Positions 11,939-19,414 of a stretch of 64,000 nucleotides of DNA are shown piece by piece; position 1 is the stretch's first letter, and the number at the start of each line of letters is the position of its first letter. A program made the position numbers and the translations under genes. Below the pieces are notes generated by a model. It worked only from the letters and a program-made list of their open reading frames with translations. It had not been told where the DNA came from and did no database searches. Location of the stretch: positions 1-64,000 of the forward strand of contig CAZGMC010000001.1 of NCBI GenBank assembly GCA_964526565.1. The letters run 5' to 3'. This DNA is from CAZGMC01 sp964526565 (GTDB lineage: Bacteria; Pseudomonadota; Alphaproteobacteria; DSM-16000; Inquilinaceae).

Positions 11939-12769
11939 ATGCCCGCCCCCGATGACAACCACATGCTGACGCCGGCGCTTGCCGAGAGCGTGCAGGCGGG
12001 CGTGGCGGCTGCCCTGCGGGAGGCGCTGGTGCCGCATCCCGGCCTGGTGCCGCCGGCCCGGCTTGCCGCGCTGCCCGATCTGGTCGCGGCCTTCTGGCGG
12101 CTGTGGCCGCAGCGGCCGGTCCGCGACAACGGCGGCGGCAGCGGCTTCAACGACTCGCTGGTGCTGTACGTGCTGGCGCGGCTGGTCGAGCCGGCGCTGA
12201 TCGTCGAGAGCGGCGTGCACAAGGGACATGCAACGTGGCTGTTCCGCCAGGCCGGTCCGCACGCCGAGATCCATGCCTTCGATATCAGCCTCGCCGGGCT
12301 TGTCCACCGCGACCCGGCCACGCACTACCATGAATGCGACTGGTCGCAGATGCCGCTGGTGCGGCCGCCCGGCCGTCCGGCGCTGGCGGTGTTCGATGAC
12401 CACGTCAGCCACGCCCGCCGCATACGGGAGGCGCACGCCCGTGGCTTCCGCCTGCTGCTGCTGGACGACAACTTCCCGGCACACCACCTCTACGCCACCG
12501 GCACGCCGCCGGTGCCGACGCTGGCCATGGTCATGGACCCGACCCTGCAGCACGGCACCAGGATCGCCTGGCTGCGCCGCGGCCGGCCGCGCCGTTACCG
12601 CCACGAGGGTGCCGATGCCGCCGACGCCGAGGCCGCCCGCGCCCTGGTCGCGGTCCAGGTGCCGCTGCCGGACCTGGCGCCGCTGACGCGCTACAGCCCG
12701 CAGTCCAGCTTGACCCTGGTCCTGTTGAAGGCAGCCGAGGCGGAACCGATTGCCGAGGGCCATGATTGA
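11939..12769 (+). CDS. Class I SAM-methyltransferase-like protein
   Basis: The 276-residue protein has a Rossmann-type glycine region VESGVHKGHATWLF near residue 88, followed by the acidic strand end HAFDIS and a later FRLLLLDDNF strand, which resemble motifs I, II and IV of class I methyltransferases or the related cephalosporin-hydroxylase-like group. The substrate is unknown. The ATG at 11939 is preceded by GGAAGG at seven bases. The open frame further upstream is antisense to the kinase gene. It ends 33 bp before hprK on the same strand and may be cotranscribed with it, but a role in PTS control is only a guess. Confidence 0.6.
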   Translation: MPAPDDNHMLTPALAESVQAGVAAALREALVPHPGLVPPARLAALPDLVAAFWRLWPQRPVRDNGGGSGFNDSLVLYVLARLVEPALIVESGVHKGHATWLFRQAGPHAEIHAFDISLAGLVHRDPATHYHECDWSQMPLVRPPGRPALAVFDDHVSHARRIREAHARGFRLLLLDDNFPAHHLYATGTPPVPTLAMVMDPTLQHGTRIAWLRRGRPRRYRHEGADAADAEAARALVAVQVPLPDLAPLTRYSPQSSLTLVLLKAAEAEPIAEGHD

Positions 12770-12802
12770 CATGCGCGGCACACCGCCGCACGGTGTCGCA
12801 CG

Positions 12803-13309
12803 ATGAACCTGATCCATGCCACCTGTGTCGCGGTCGACGGCGTCGGCGTGCTGCTGTGCGGACCGTCCGGCAGCGGCAAGTCCGACCTGGCGTTGCGGCT
12901 GATCGACGGCGGCGCGGCCCTCGTCGCCGACGACCGGGTGGTGCTGTCGGTCAAGGACGGGCGCCTGGTGGGACGGGCGCCGCGGGCCATCGCCGGGCTG
13001 ATCGAGGTGCGGGGCCTGGGGCCGCTGCCGGTGCGGTCCGTGCCGTCGGCCCCGGTCGCCCTGGTCGTCGACCTGGTGCCGGATGCGGCGGTGGAGCGCC
13101 TTCCCGAGCCCGATCTGCGGGAGCTCCTCGGTGTACCGTTGCCGCTGGTTCGGCTCGACCCGTTCGAGGCGTCGGCGGCCGCCAAGGTGCGGCTGGCCGC
13201 CACCCATTACGGCCGCGTGGCGGGATGGCCCACCGTCGTTGAGCAGGCTGGCGTTGAGCAGGCGGGCGTTGAGCAGGCGGGCGTTGAGCAGGCGGGCGCC
13301 GTACGATGA
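12803..13309 (+). CDS. hprK: HPr kinase/phosphorylase, short alphaproteobacterial form
   Basis: HprK phosphorylates HPr on its regulatory serine and removes that phosphate, setting PTS phosphoryl traffic. This 168-residue protein is the catalytic C-terminal domain only, as is normal in alphaproteobacteria. The Walker A motif GPSGSGKS is at residues 20-27, followed by ADDRV and the RGLG segment of the HprK signature. The C-terminus consists of four VEQAG-like repeats from 15-bp tandem units and looks like an expansion outside the conserved fold. The stop codon overlaps the rapZ start as ATGA. The HPr encoded two genes downstream keeps the target serine. Confidence 0.93.
   Translation: MNLIHATCVAVDGVGVLLCGPSGSGKSDLALRLIDGGAALVADDRVVLSVKDGRLVGRAPRAIAGLIEVRGLGPLPVRSVPSAPVALVVDLVPDAAVERLPEPDLRELLGVPLPLVRLDPFEASAAAKVRLAATHYGRVAGWPTVVEQAGVEQAGVEQAGVEQAGAVR
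13238..13297 (+). repeat. Four 15-bp tandem units in the 3' end of hprK
   Basis: The unit GTTGAGCAGGCGGGC occurs four times head to tail (first copy with one T for G). It is in frame, encodes VEQAG four times, and ends eight bases before the rapZ start codon. Confidence 0.97.
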
Positions 13310-14214
13310 CCACCCTGGCGCAATCCGGGCCCGGCGCGGCCCAGCAGCAGGCGCGCCGGTCGGTGCTGCTCGTCACCGGCAAGTCCGGCGCCGGTCTGTC
13401 GACGGCGCTGAAGGCGCTGGAGGACCTCGGCTACGAGGCGGTCGACAACCTGCCGCTGCCCCTGCTGCGGCCGCTGCTGCTGCCGGGGCAGAACCATTGC
13501 GACCGGCCGCTGGCGGTCGGCATCGACAGCCGCACCCGCGGTTTTTCGACAGTTGCCCTGCTGGCCGAGTTGGAGGCCGCCCGCGCCCGGCCGGACCTGG
13601 ACGTGTGCCTGGTCTTCATCACCTGCGATTTCGAGATCCTGCTGCGCCGCTATACCGAGACGCGGCGGCGCCACCCGCTGGCGGTCGACCGTCCGGTCGC
13701 CGACGGCATCCGCGCCGAGACGGTGCTGCTCAAGCCGATCCAGGACGCTGCCGATCCGGTCATCGACACCTCGCTGCTGACCATCCACGACCTGCGCCGC
13801 GTGCTGGCCGGGCATTTCTCGCTGGAGGGGACGCGTGAACTGCTGGTTTCGGTGATGTCGTTCTCGTTCGCCCGTGGTCTGCCGCGGGAGGCCGACCTGG
13901 TCTTCGACGTGCGGTTCCTGGCCAATCCGCACTGGGATCCGGAGCTGCGGCCGCTGACCGGACTTGATCCGCGTGTACAACAGGCGGTCGAGGCCGATCC
14001 TGACTTCGAGCCGTTCTATGCGGCGCTGACGGGGCTGCTCACGCCGCTTCTGCCGCGCTACACTTGGGAAGGGAAGAGCTACCTCACCATCGCCGTCGGC
14101 TGCAGCGGCGGCCGGCACCGGTCGGTGTTCATCGCGGAGCGGCTGGCGGACTGGCTGCGGTCGCTGGGGACACGGGTCGGCCTGACCCATCGCGAGCTGC
14201 CGCAGGCGGGGTGA
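13306..14214 (+). CDS. rapZ: RapZ/YvcJ family nucleotide-binding RNase adapter
   Basis: The 302-residue protein has the RapZ layout: N-terminal P-loop region GKSGAGLSTALKALEDLGYE, the VDNLPLPLL motif, CLVFITCDFEILLRRYTETRRRHPL, and the C-terminal GCSGGRHRSVFIAERLADWL motif. In enterobacteria RapZ presents the sRNA GlmZ to RNase E; in alphaproteobacteria its role is less clear, but it sits with the PTS genes. The Walker A lysine position is Leu31 here (GAGLS rather than GxGKS or the GAGRS I associate with alphaproteobacteria), so nucleotide binding may be altered. It overlaps hprK by four bases and is followed after 14 bp by the EIIA gene. Confidence 0.93.
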   Translation: MTTLAQSGPGAAQQQARRSVLLVTGKSGAGLSTALKALEDLGYEAVDNLPLPLLRPLLLPGQNHCDRPLAVGIDSRTRGFSTVALLAELEAARARPDLDVCLVFITCDFEILLRRYTETRRRHPLAVDRPVADGIRAETVLLKPIQDAADPVIDTSLLTIHDLRRVLAGHFSLEGTRELLVSVMSFSFARGLPREADLVFDVRFLANPHWDPELRPLTGLDPRVQQAVEADPDFEPFYAALTGLLTPLLPRYTWEGKSYLTIAVGCSGGRHRSVFIAERLADWLRSLGTRVGLTHRELPQAG

Positions 14215-14228
14215 CGGAGAGGACGTCC

Positions 14229-14648
14229 ATGTCCAACAACTCGATCATCGGCATGGTGCTTGTCACCCACGGGGAGCTGGCCAGGGAGTTCATTGCCGCC
14301 CTGGAGCACGTAGTCGGCGAGCAGGACTACATTGCCGCCGTCTGCATCGGCCCCGACGACGACATGGAGCAGCGTCGGCTGGAGATCCTGGAGAACGTGG
14401 CGCGCGTCGATGCGGGCGCGGGTGTGGTCCTGCTGACCGACATGTTCGGCGGCACGCCGTCGAACCTGGCGATCTCGATCATGGACAAGGCGCGGGTCGA
14501 GGTGATCGCCGGCATCAACCTGCCGATGCTGATCAAGCTGGCCTCGGTGCGCAAGACCGAGCCCCTGTCGGTGGCGGTGGAGCAGGCGCGCGAGGCCGGG
14601 CAGAAATACATCAACGTGGCCTCGAGCCTGTTGGCGGAAAGCCGGTGA
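14229..14648 (+). CDS. PTS EIIA component, mannose-family fold
   Basis: The 139-residue protein is a stand-alone EIIA-Man domain: MVLVTHGELAREF with the phosphorylatable His14, and LLTDMFGGTPSNLA, the second conserved loop. It accepts phosphate from HPr. With no EIIB or EIIC gene nearby it is likely to be an output or sensor protein of the regulatory PTS. The ATG at 14229 has GGAGAGGA upstream. The stop codon TGA shares a base with the ATG of ptsH (TGATG). Confidence 0.94.
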   Translation: MSNNSIIGMVLVTHGELAREFIAALEHVVGEQDYIAAVCIGPDDDMEQRRLEILENVARVDAGAGVVLLTDMFGGTPSNLAISIMDKARVEVIAGINLPMLIKLASVRKTEPLSVAVEQAREAGQKYINVASSLLAESR

Positions 14649-14938
14649 TGACGGACGACGTCGGAACGCCCGCCGTGTCGCGCACGGTCACGATCGTGAA
14701 CCAGCGGGGGCTGCATGCGCGGGCGGCGGCCAAGTTCGTCAAGCTGGCCGCCACGTTCGACGCGCGTGTCACGGTGACCCGGAACGGCATGGCCGTGAGC
14801 GGCGATTCGATCATGGGCTTGATGGTGCTGGCGGCCGGGCCGGGCAGCGAGATCCTGCTGGAGGCGGACGGGCCGCAGGCCGAGCAGGCGGTGGCCGCAC
14901 TGGAAGACCTGGTCAGGCGCAAGTTCGATGAGGCCTGA
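14648..14938 (+). CDS. ptsH: HPr phosphocarrier protein
   Basis: HPr passes phosphate from EI His to EIIA. The 96-residue protein has the active histidine in NQRGLHARAAAKF (His23) and the HprK target serine in SGDSIMGLM (Ser54), so both phosphorylation sites are intact and match the presence of hprK. A GTG three bases upstream could also serve as start; I prefer the ATG that overlaps the EIIA stop. The 3' end overlaps the ptsI start by 11 bp. Confidence 0.95.
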   Translation: MTDDVGTPAVSRTVTIVNQRGLHARAAAKFVKLAATFDARVTVTRNGMAVSGDSIMGLMVLAAGPGSEILLEADGPQAEQAVAALEDLVRRKFDEA

Positions 14939-16721
14939 GCGCAAGGTGGATACGGCGACGCTGACGCGGCCGAAACCCGAGCGTGTGCTGCGTGGCCTCG
15001 GCGTGGCAGGCGGCATCATCTGTGGTCCGGCGCACGTTATCGAATCCGGCTTCCATCAGGTGCCGGAATACCTGGTCATTCCGTCGGAGGTCGATGCCGA
15101 GCGCCAGCGCTTCGCAGACGCCGTCAACAAGTCGCTCAAGCAGCTGCGCAAGCTGAAGGTGAAGACGACGGCCCTGCCCGAGTCGGCAGCCGAAGAGATC
15201 AACTTCCTGCTCGACGCGCACTGCGCCATCCTCAGCGGGTCGCGCCTGATCCGCGGCGTCGAGCGGCGCATCGCCGAGGACCGCTACAACGCGGAGTTCG
15301 CTGTCCAGACCGAGCTGGCCGCCATCGCCAAGCAGTTCGCCAGCATGGACGACGCCTACCTGGCCAGCCGCATCGAGGACATCAAGGAGGTCGGCGCCCG
15401 CCTGATCCGCAACCTGACCGACCGCAAATACCAGGCCTTCTCGACGCTGCGCGAGGGCAGCATCATCATCGCCGAGGAGATCTCGCCGGCCGACACGGCG
15501 CTGATGGACCCCAAGCGGGTCTCCGGCTTCGCCACCACGCTTGGCGGCGCCGAGGGGCACACCGCCATCATGGCGCGGTCGCTGGGCATCCCGGCGGTGC
15601 TGGGCGTCGCCGGCCTGATGCACGGCGTCCAGACCGGCGACCTGGTGATCGTCGACGGCACCACCGGCCGCGTCACCATCAACCCCACCGACGCGGCGAT
15701 CACCGACTATGAGCGCCGCCGCGCCGCGCAGGAAGCCGACCGCGAGCAGCTCAAGTCGCTGATCAAGCTGCCGGCGCGGACCCGCGATCTGGTCGACATC
15801 TCGCTGATGGCCAACCTGGAGTTGCCACGCGAGATCGAGTCCGCCATGTCGGTCGGCGCCGAGGGCGTCGGCCTGCTGCGCACCGAGTTCATGTTCATGA
15901 ACCGGGAGGACGTGCCCTCGGAGGAGGACCAGTACCAGGTCCTGCGCCAGATCGTGGAGGGCATGGAGGGCCGCCCGGCCACCTTGCGCACCATCGACAT
16001 CGGCGGCGAGAAGCTGGCCAACTCGTTCCGCGGCCACATCGCCGAGAGCACCAACCCGGCGCTGGGCCTGCGCGCCATTCGCCTCAGCCTGCGCGAGCCG
16101 CGCCTGCTGGAGGTGCAGCTCGCCGCCATGCTGCGGGCCGGTGTGCACGGGCCGACGCGGATCCTGCTGCCGATGATCACCAGCGTGTCGGAGATCCGCC
16201 AGGTGCGCGCCGCCATGGAGCGGGTGGCGCGGCGGCTGAAGCGGCGCAAGGTGCGCGCCGCCAACCCGCTGCCGCCGCTGGGGGTGATGATCGAGGTGCC
16301 CGGTGCGGCGCTGGCCGCCGACGCCCTGGCCCAGGCGGCGGACTTCTTCGCCATCGGCACCAATGACCTGATCATGTACACGCTGGCCATCGACCGCGGC
16401 GACGAACAGGTGGCCCACCTGTTCGACCCGCTGCACCCGTCGGTGGTCCGGCTGATCCAGTTCACCGCCGAGGCCGCCTTGCGCGCCCGCATACCGGTCA
16501 GCGTCTGCGGCGAGATGGCCGGCGACCCGCGCTATACCGCCCTGCTCATCGGCCTGGGCATCCGCGAGCTGTCGATGGCGCCATCCAAGCTGCTGGCGGT
16601 CAAGCGCCGCATCCGCACGCTCGACACCATCGCCGCCACCCACCGCGCCCGCATGATGGTCGACCAGAGCGACCCGGGCCGGATCGCGGCGCTGCTGGAC
16701 GATTTCAACGACGTGGGGTAG
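14928..16721 (+). CDS. ptsI: PTS enzyme I (phosphoenolpyruvate-protein phosphotransferase)
   Basis: EI autophosphorylates from phosphoenolpyruvate and hands the phosphate to HPr. The 597-residue protein starts with LRGLGVAGGIICGPAHV, has the active-site histidine in GGAEGHTAIMARSLGIPAVLG (His211), the PEP-binding barrel motifs VGLLRTEFMFM and FFAIGTNDLIMY, and the catalytic cysteine region VSVCGEMAGDP near the C-terminus. There is no N-terminal GAF domain, so it is a plain EI and not the nitrogen-type PtsP. It is the last gene of the regulatory PTS operon; an AT-rich segment begins directly after it. Confidence 0.95.
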   Translation: MRPERKVDTATLTRPKPERVLRGLGVAGGIICGPAHVIESGFHQVPEYLVIPSEVDAERQRFADAVNKSLKQLRKLKVKTTALPESAAEEINFLLDAHCAILSGSRLIRGVERRIAEDRYNAEFAVQTELAAIAKQFASMDDAYLASRIEDIKEVGARLIRNLTDRKYQAFSTLREGSIIIAEEISPADTALMDPKRVSGFATTLGGAEGHTAIMARSLGIPAVLGVAGLMHGVQTGDLVIVDGTTGRVTINPTDAAITDYERRRAAQEADREQLKSLIKLPARTRDLVDISLMANLELPREIESAMSVGAEGVGLLRTEFMFMNREDVPSEEDQYQVLRQIVEGMEGRPATLRTIDIGGEKLANSFRGHIAESTNPALGLRAIRLSLREPRLLEVQLAAMLRAGVHGPTRILLPMITSVSEIRQVRAAMERVARRLKRRKVRAANPLPPLGVMIEVPGAALAADALAQAADFFAIGTNDLIMYTLAIDRGDEQVAHLFDPLHPSVVRLIQFTAEAALRARIPVSVCGEMAGDPRYTALLIGLGIRELSMAPSKLLAVKRRIRTLDTIAATHRARMMVDQSDPGRIAALLDDFNDVG

Positions 16722-16729
16722 GGGTTGCA

Positions 16730-16761
16730 TCTCTTGTAAGAGAAGTTTATCAATGCGCATT
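16730..16761. promoter_or_regulatory. Two palindromes ahead of the AT-rich island genes
   Basis: TCTCTTGTAAGAGA at 16730-16743 and the perfect palindrome AATGCGCATT at 16752-16761 lie 30-60 bp before the GAF-like protein gene. The first has too short a loop to be a terminator, so operator sites are more likely. No regulator can be named. Confidence 0.3.
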
Positions 16762-16790
16762 AATTGAGTCGGTTTTGGAGATTATGGACC

Positions 16791-17768
16791 ATGGAGATCC
16801 AACCTGAAGTCCACGCACAACGGACCGCGTGGGCACGCGGGGAAAAGCCCTATCATAAAAGGCGGATTGAATCGGTGAAAGGGGGTGGATACGCATTGCT
16901 TAGAATGATCAGTTTCTCTCCAAGCATTTCCGGTTTTGTATTCTGGCCAATACGAGCATTTTCTCCAATTGTTATTAGCTTATTGCCAGTAATGATAAAA
17001 TCGTGGAAGGGTGACGATATTGTGTTTCGCGGGGCTGTTGTCACGTGGCCAGCCGTTATAATAATTACTCTGGTAATTGGTACGCTTCTGATTTATAACA
17101 GAATATACGATCTGGTGAGAGAGGCCAATCGTGACAGAAACAACGTCCAGGTGCGCGAGCAAAAAGTTGCGCTTCGCCTTTCCAACGCAACGCGAAGGAT
17201 TAATGAGCATTTTTCGCCCATTCAAAGCAGTAGCCTGATAAGTGCACTTGAGGAGATTCGAAATCAGATTCTTGTTGCAATAAGAGAGCAGGCTCGGATT
17301 GCGTTAAATTACTATGATGACGGAGTGCTTGAGGTATCAATGGTGGTATTTCACGATGACGAGTGTAGTTTTATTAAGGTCTGCAACAGAGCAGAAGGGA
17401 TACGAGATACGGGCTTGCCAATCCGCGCGAACGATACCATGGCCTATTATGTTGCGTTGACCGGAACTGTAAAGACCGTGCACCATTTTTCGGATGGGCG
17501 GCACCCGTTTGCACCACGCGGACTTACGTCAGATAAGCCGCGATATAAGAGCATTCTCCTGGTTCCACTTCTGGAAAACGTGGGCTGGAACAAATACCGT
17601 TGCATGGGAGTTGTAACGGTTGACAGTGAACGCGCTTATGAATTTTGGGGTGGCCGAGACAACCGAATCGTGATACGAATTAAGCCACTCCTTAACCTCT
17701 TGGCTCTCACGCTAAGGGGCTACCCTCGTATCGATGTGCAGAAGGGTGAGGGTCATGTCGGGTCGTGA
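16791..17768 (+). CDS. Two-TM membrane protein with C-terminal GAF-like domain
   Basis: I do not recognise a named family. The 325-residue protein has two hydrophobic segments (about 48-68 and 83-103), a charged helical linker likely to form a coiled coil (about 106-135) and a C-terminal domain (about 145-310). In that domain RYKSILLVPLLENVG followed by CMGVVTVDSERAYEF resembles the core of GAF domains. This suggests a membrane-bound sensor of a small ligand. The ATG at 16791 is chosen because TTTGGAG lies upstream; a TTG at 16764 is an alternative. Base composition is far more AT-rich than the flanks and the codon use differs, indicating transfer. It overlaps the next small gene by 14 bp. 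Confidence 0.7.
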   Translation: MEIQPEVHAQRTAWARGEKPYHKRRIESVKGGGYALLRMISFSPSISGFVFWPIRAFSPIVISLLPVMIKSWKGDDIVFRGAVVTWPAVIIITLVIGTLLIYNRIYDLVREANRDRNNVQVREQKVALRLSNATRRINEHFSPIQSSSLISALEEIRNQILVAIREQARIALNYYDDGVLEVSMVVFHDDECSFIKVCNRAEGIRDTGLPIRANDTMAYYVALTGTVKTVHHFSDGRHPFAPRGLTSDKPRYKSILLVPLLENVGWNKYRCMGVVTVDSERAYEFWGGRDNRIVIRIKPLLNLLALTLRGYPRIDVQKGEGHVGS

Positions 17769-17958
17769 GGAGCCTGTGGCCATGCAGGCTGTGCAAGAGC
17801 CATGGCGCAGGGAACAGGAACTGCGACCAGGGCAGGTTGCCCAGTTGATGGCCGATTTCGATGCAGGCTTCGTTACACAGGGGGAGGTTGAAAGGTTGCT
17901 TCGGAACCGGTTCAATGAGTCGATCTTTGAAAGAATTATACGTCTACTACAGAAATAG
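17755..17958 (+). CDS. Small protein coupled to the GAF-like membrane protein
   Basis: The 67-residue protein is not recognised. It is amphipathic and helical by composition (MADFDAGFVTQGEVERLL, then RNRFNESIFERIIRLL). The ATG at 17755 follows GAGGG and lies inside the 3' end of the upstream gene, so the two are probably translated together and work together. No signal peptide or TM segment is seen. The next 220 bp to 18181 hold no gene that I can support. Confidence 0.55.
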   Translation: MSGREEPVAMQAVQEPWRREQELRPGQVAQLMADFDAGFVTQGEVERLLRNRFNESIFERIIRLLQK

Positions 17959-18181
17959 GCGGAATGCAACAATCGCTCTTAAGCATAAAATTCTGGACGC
18001 TTCTGATATATGTGTTGAAGGTGACCAATGTTGGCCGGTTTCGGGCAATAATTTGGCAGTGTGCAGTTTATTGACGTTCAGCTTCCATGTGAACAAGAAA
18101 AGTATTCCTGACAGTCCGACGTGATGCCAAGGGGGACTCAAAGCTTGGTCTGACGGAGTGGGCGGCAGGGACTGCATGGGT

Positions 18182-19330
18182 TCAGAACCCCACCGACCTG
18201 ATCACGTCCTCCCACCTCCCCACCGCGTCGCCGACGGCCCATTCCACCATGACCACGGCCTCGTGCGGGGCCGGGCGGCGGAGGAGTTCGCGGCCGGAGG
18301 CGGGGTCGATGGCGATCAGGAAGGCCTCGGTCAGGACGTACACGACGCCGTTCGTCGGGGCGACGAAGGCGTCGCGCACCGTGGGGTCGATCGCGGTCAG
18401 GTCGTCAAGGAAACCGACCTCCGGGTTGTACGGCATCAGGCCCTGCGGCGCCGCGCCGGCCGGAACGGCGGCGGTGACCCGATAGGTGCCGGACATCACG
18501 TACGGGGCGTCGCCATAGGCCAGGGCCGTCAGCATCGTCCGCCCGCGGTCGCGGCCGAGGCGGAAATAGGGGGCATCGGTGTTGAACGGGCCGACATAGT
18601 CCAGGTCGTCGCCGCCCAGCGTCACCTCCTCGAACGCGCCCGCCGCGACGGCCTCGGCCAGCTCGACGCGCACCCTGGACCGGCGCGGTGCCGGCAGAAT
18701 GTCGGTCGTCAGGGCCAGCCGGTCCGCCCGGTCCCACCCGTCGTCGGGCGGCAGCGGCAGACAGTCGTTGCGGTCCTCGCCGAACGGGTGGGCGCCGCCG
18801 GTGTAGCCGCTCAGCAGCGTCTCGATGCAGACCGTGCCGTTGGCGACGTAGGTCACGCGCCGGGTGAGCTCGTACCAGCCCTCGCGCGGCTCCTCGTACG
18901 GCCCGATCATGCCGTCGCGGTAGTCGAGCAGCGCGGCCGACAGCCGGGTCCGCACTGCCGCCAGATCGGGCGTGTCGCGCGCCGTCCACACCTCGGTGAT
19001 GTACCAGTCGCAGCCCTCGCCGGGGCAGCCGGGTGCGGCGGTCCCGGTCAGCGCGCCGAGCAGGTGGAAGCCGTCCGGCTGCGGCGACACCAGATAGGGC
19101 AGGTCGTGCGCCTCCCGCACGGCCCCGCCCTCATGGACCAGGTACAGCGTGCGATAGGCATCGCCGAGGCGCAGGCCCAGCACCAGCCCGCTCGGCTCGC
19201 CGTCCGGCGCCGGCAGGTCCTTCAGCGCCGGGGCGAACGGCGAACGCTCCTGGGCGGCGGCCTCGCCCGGCAGGGCGGTCGGCAGCGCCATCACGGCAGC
19301 GGCCAAGGCCAGACGGCGCATTGCTCTCAT
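18182..19330 (-). CDS. Secreted protein of unknown function, DUF3298-like motif
   Basis: The 382-residue protein starts with a clear Sec signal peptide (MRAMRRLALAAAVMALPTAL... cleaved after about EAAAQ). The mature part has two cysteines in PGCPGEGCDWY and a SGYTGGAHPFG motif, which resembles the YTGGAH motif of DUF3298/RsiV-like domains. That similarity is short and the function is unknown. It is likely periplasmic. It lies downstream of pyrC on the same strand, separated by a hairpin, so it probably has its own transcript. Confidence 0.75.
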   Translation of the reverse strand: MRAMRRLALAAAVMALPTALPGEAAAQERSPFAPALKDLPAPDGEPSGLVLGLRLGDAYRTLYLVHEGGAVREAHDLPYLVSPQPDGFHLLGALTGTAAPGCPGEGCDWYITEVWTARDTPDLAAVRTRLSAALLDYRDGMIGPYEEPREGWYELTRRVTYVANGTVCIETLLSGYTGGAHPFGEDRNDCLPLPPDDGWDRADRLALTTDILPAPRRSRVRVELAEAVAAGAFEEVTLGGDDLDYVGPFNTDAPYFRLGRDRGRTMLTALAYGDAPYVMSGTYRVTAAVPAGAAPQGLMPYNPEVGFLDDLTAIDPTVRDAFVAPTNGVVYVLTEAFLIAIDPASGRELLRRPAPHEAVVMVEWAVGDAVGRWEDVIRSVGF

Positions 19331-19371
19331 CGGACTGTCTCCCCCGCGAATCGGTCAAGGGACGGCCGTGT

Positions 19372-19404
19372 CGCAGCCTGCCCGGCGATTGCGGCCAGGC
19401 TGCG
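19372..19404. terminator. Hairpin after pyrC
   Basis: CGCAGCCTG (19372-19380) pairs with CAGGCTGCG (19396-19404), and the outer GGCC/GGCC bases extend the stem. It lies just past the pyrC stop codon on the minus strand. No T-run follows, so a Rho-independent role is uncertain. Confidence 0.4.
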
Positions 19405-19414
19405 GCCGTTGCGT

